Assembly (NCBI RefSeq): GCF_025685625.1
Contig: NZ_JAGSYI010000001.1
Location: 2,399,147 to 2,463,146, forward strand
Direction: 5' to 3'
Source: Acidicapsa acidisoli
Lineage (GTDB): Bacteria; Acidobacteriota; Terriglobia; Terriglobales; Acidobacteriaceae
Length of the DNA stretch: 64,000 nucleotides
The notes beneath the pieces were generated by a model. The model had not been told where the DNA came from and did not search any database. It saw only the letters and a program-made list of their open reading frames with translations. The position numbers and the translations under genes are program-made. Of this stretch, positions 62,810 through 64,000 are shown one piece after another; the stretch's first letter is position 1; every line of letters starts with the position of its first letter.

Positions 62810-63703
62810 ATGCGCGTTACACACTTAGGGTTTGGCAAGATGGCGCAAGCTGTCATTCCGCACGTGGTGAAGGCTGGACACACGGTAACAGTTTGGAATC
62901 GGAGCCTTGTCTCCGCCGAGAAATTTGCCGGGTTGGAAGTCACGGTTGCGCGAACCGCTGCTGAGGCTGTGGCTGGGTGCGATATCGTTTTCACTCTTCT
63001 GCTGAACGATGAGGCTCTGACGGAAGTGCTGTATGACGGCGGTGTGCTGGATGCCATTCCGGCAGGTGCTGTTCATGTTTCGGTGAGCACGATCAGCGTG
63101 AAGTTGGCGAAGCGAATTGCTGTGGAGCATGCAAGGCGCGGTCAGCGGTATGTTGGTGCGCCAGTCTACGGCCGGCCTAACGTTGCCGCGGAGGGAAAGC
63201 TTTGGACAGTTGTAGGCGGAACGGCGGATGCCGTAGAGAGCGTGCGACCGCTGCTGGAGTGTTATTGCCGGGGTATGTCTGTCATTGGTGAAGAGCCATG
63301 GAAGGCGCACATGGTGAAGCTGATGGGCAACTTCATGGTCGTAACGATGATGGCTGGGTTGTCTGAGGCCATGACGGCGGCTGAGCTCATGGGTATCTCC
63401 AGATCGAGTGTGGTTGAGACGATTAACAGCGGGATATTTCGCTCTCCGGTGTACGAGGCTTATGGGTCGATGATGTTGAACCCGCCGAAAGAGGCTTCCG
63501 CGAAGATTGATCTGGGCGAGAAGGACTTGCGGCTCTTTCGTGATGCGGCGGCGACGATTGGCATGAAGGCCCATCTGGCGGAGTTGATGCGGGATAACTT
63601 CGCGGAAGGGATCCGGTCGGGCTTACAGGAAGAAGATCTGGCCGCTGGTTACTACAAGCAGGCCCGCAGCAGATACTTGCGCGAGGCTGGAGTCGAGGCC
63701 TGA
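62810..63703 (+). CDS. NAD(P)-dependent oxidoreductase, beta-hydroxyacid dehydrogenase superfamily
   Basis: 297 residues. An N-terminal Rossmann domain begins VTHLGFGKMAQAVIPHVVKA, then the substrate motif VSVSTISVKLAKR, VGAPVYGRPNVAAEGKLWTV, and the catalytic lysine in HMVKLMGNFMVVTMMAGLSE. The all-helical C-terminal domain carries DLGEKDLRLFRDAA. This is the 3-hydroxyisobutyrate/tartronate-semialdehyde/glyoxylate reductase group, also related to imine reductases. The usual GLGxMGxxxA turn is changed to GFGKMAQA, so cofactor binding or substrate may differ. ATG at 62810 chosen over the TTG at 62792. Confidence 0.85.
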   Translation: MRVTHLGFGKMAQAVIPHVVKAGHTVTVWNRSLVSAEKFAGLEVTVARTAAEAVAGCDIVFTLLLNDEALTEVLYDGGVLDAIPAGAVHVSVSTISVKLAKRIAVEHARRGQRYVGAPVYGRPNVAAEGKLWTVVGGTADAVESVRPLLECYCRGMSVIGEEPWKAHMVKLMGNFMVVTMMAGLSEAMTAAELMGISRSSVVETINSGIFRSPVYEAYGSMMLNPPKEASAKIDLGEKDLRLFRDAAATIGMKAHLAELMRDNFAEGIRSGLQEEDLAAGYYKQARSRYLREAGVEA

Positions 63704-63884
63704 GAACGGGCCTTGCGGCGCACTGATGATTGGTCCCCGTGGGACAATTCCTGGCGAATGGGACGGCATTTGGCGCTGTTGCAGCGAATGGGAAATTTGG
63801 GTGCTGGGGCGGAAAGCAGCTTTCCTTTTTAACAGATAGAAAGGCAAAGGAAGAAGCAAGAACAGGGCAGGCTTTTTGTGATTT

Positions 63885-63920
63885 CCCACCCTTGACGCAA
63901 TGAACGCGTCAAGGATGGGG
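63885..63920. repeat. Palindromic intergenic element (possible dispersed REP-like repeat)
   Basis: CCTTGACGC (63890-63898) and GCGTCAAGG (63906-63914) form a perfect 9-base stem with a 7-base loop, extended imperfectly by CCCAC/ATGGGG flanks. I recall similar CCCATCCTTGACGC...GCGTCAAGGATGGGG elements in acidobacterial intergenic regions, but this is unverified. It could equally be a terminator for the oxidoreductase 180 bases upstream. Confidence 0.5.
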
Positions 63921-64000
63921 CATCCGGATTCGTGGTTGGGCTCGTAATACTGGAGGCTGAGACACCCGCCATCCGGCAGGTGTTCCGGTATTATTCTGTG

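Noticed and set aside
1-64000. CRISPR array, prophage, insertion sequence or integrated island
   Set aside because: No regularly spaced 25-40 bp repeats with unique spacers, no transposase, integrase or phage structural genes, and no clear shift in composition.

Overview
The window most likely comes from an acidobacterium of the Terriglobia/Acidobacteriaceae type. This is inferred from gene content, not from a marker-gene search. Pointers are a 1158-residue TonB-dependent receptor with an N-terminal carboxypeptidase-regulatory domain, two tandem von Willebrand A proteins of the kind common in Acidobacteria, a TPR protein resembling the C-terminal half of acidobacterial Ser/Thr kinases, GH3 and GH30 glycosidases, and moderately high GC. 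I see no rRNA, tRNA, CRISPR array, transposase, integrase or phage gene. The region reads as ordinary chromosome.

Layout. 1-4.1 kb: the tail of an unknown gene overlapping a uroporphyrinogen-III methyltransferase, a small UBP-type zinc finger protein, and a leftward pair of unknown membrane proteins. 4.3-14.7 kb: the TonB receptor, then GTP-dependent PEP carboxykinase, a 30-residue basic microprotein and an unusually long pyruvate:ferredoxin oxidoreductase, all three leftward. 15.1-25.6 kb: a 1456-residue secreted multi-domain protein, an MlaE-MlaF-MlaD lipid transporter operon whose MlaD carries an OmpA-like tail, a SYLF lipid-binding protein, a tiny membrane protein and an ABC-F ATPase. 25.7-34.8 kb: a hypothetical protein, the TPR protein, polyphosphate kinase, a degenerate sigma-factor-like protein, and a TolC/HlyD efflux pair. 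35-45 kb: phospholipase C-type phosphoesterase, multicopper oxidase, Nnr-TsaE, a cystathionine gamma-synthase/CysK pair and an MscS channel. 45.5-56.7 kb: an Ig-like lipoprotein, universal stress protein, an AmgK-RapZ(C-terminal) fusion overlapping MurU, two VWA proteins, then amidase-GerMN-MurI and FabI. 56.8-64 kb: divergent GH3/GH30, an ankyrin protein and a beta-hydroxyacid-dehydrogenase-like oxidoreductase.

A cell-envelope theme runs through the window: phospholipid trafficking (Mla), peptidoglycan recycling (AmgK/MurU), peptidoglycan hydrolysis and synthesis (amidase, GerMN, MurI), fatty-acid synthesis (FabI) and several surface proteins. The most unusual gene is the AmgK-RapZ fusion. 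It joins an amino-sugar kinase to the domain that senses glucosamine-6-phosphate in enterobacterial RapZ, and it overlaps the gene for the next step of the recycling pathway. A second oddity is short-period direct repeats (11, 12 and 15 bp) in intergenic segments, including one array that fills the whole gerM-murI junction.

Limits: everything is from reading sequence and family knowledge. No alignment, structure prediction or database search was run. Residue positions given as 'about' are estimates.
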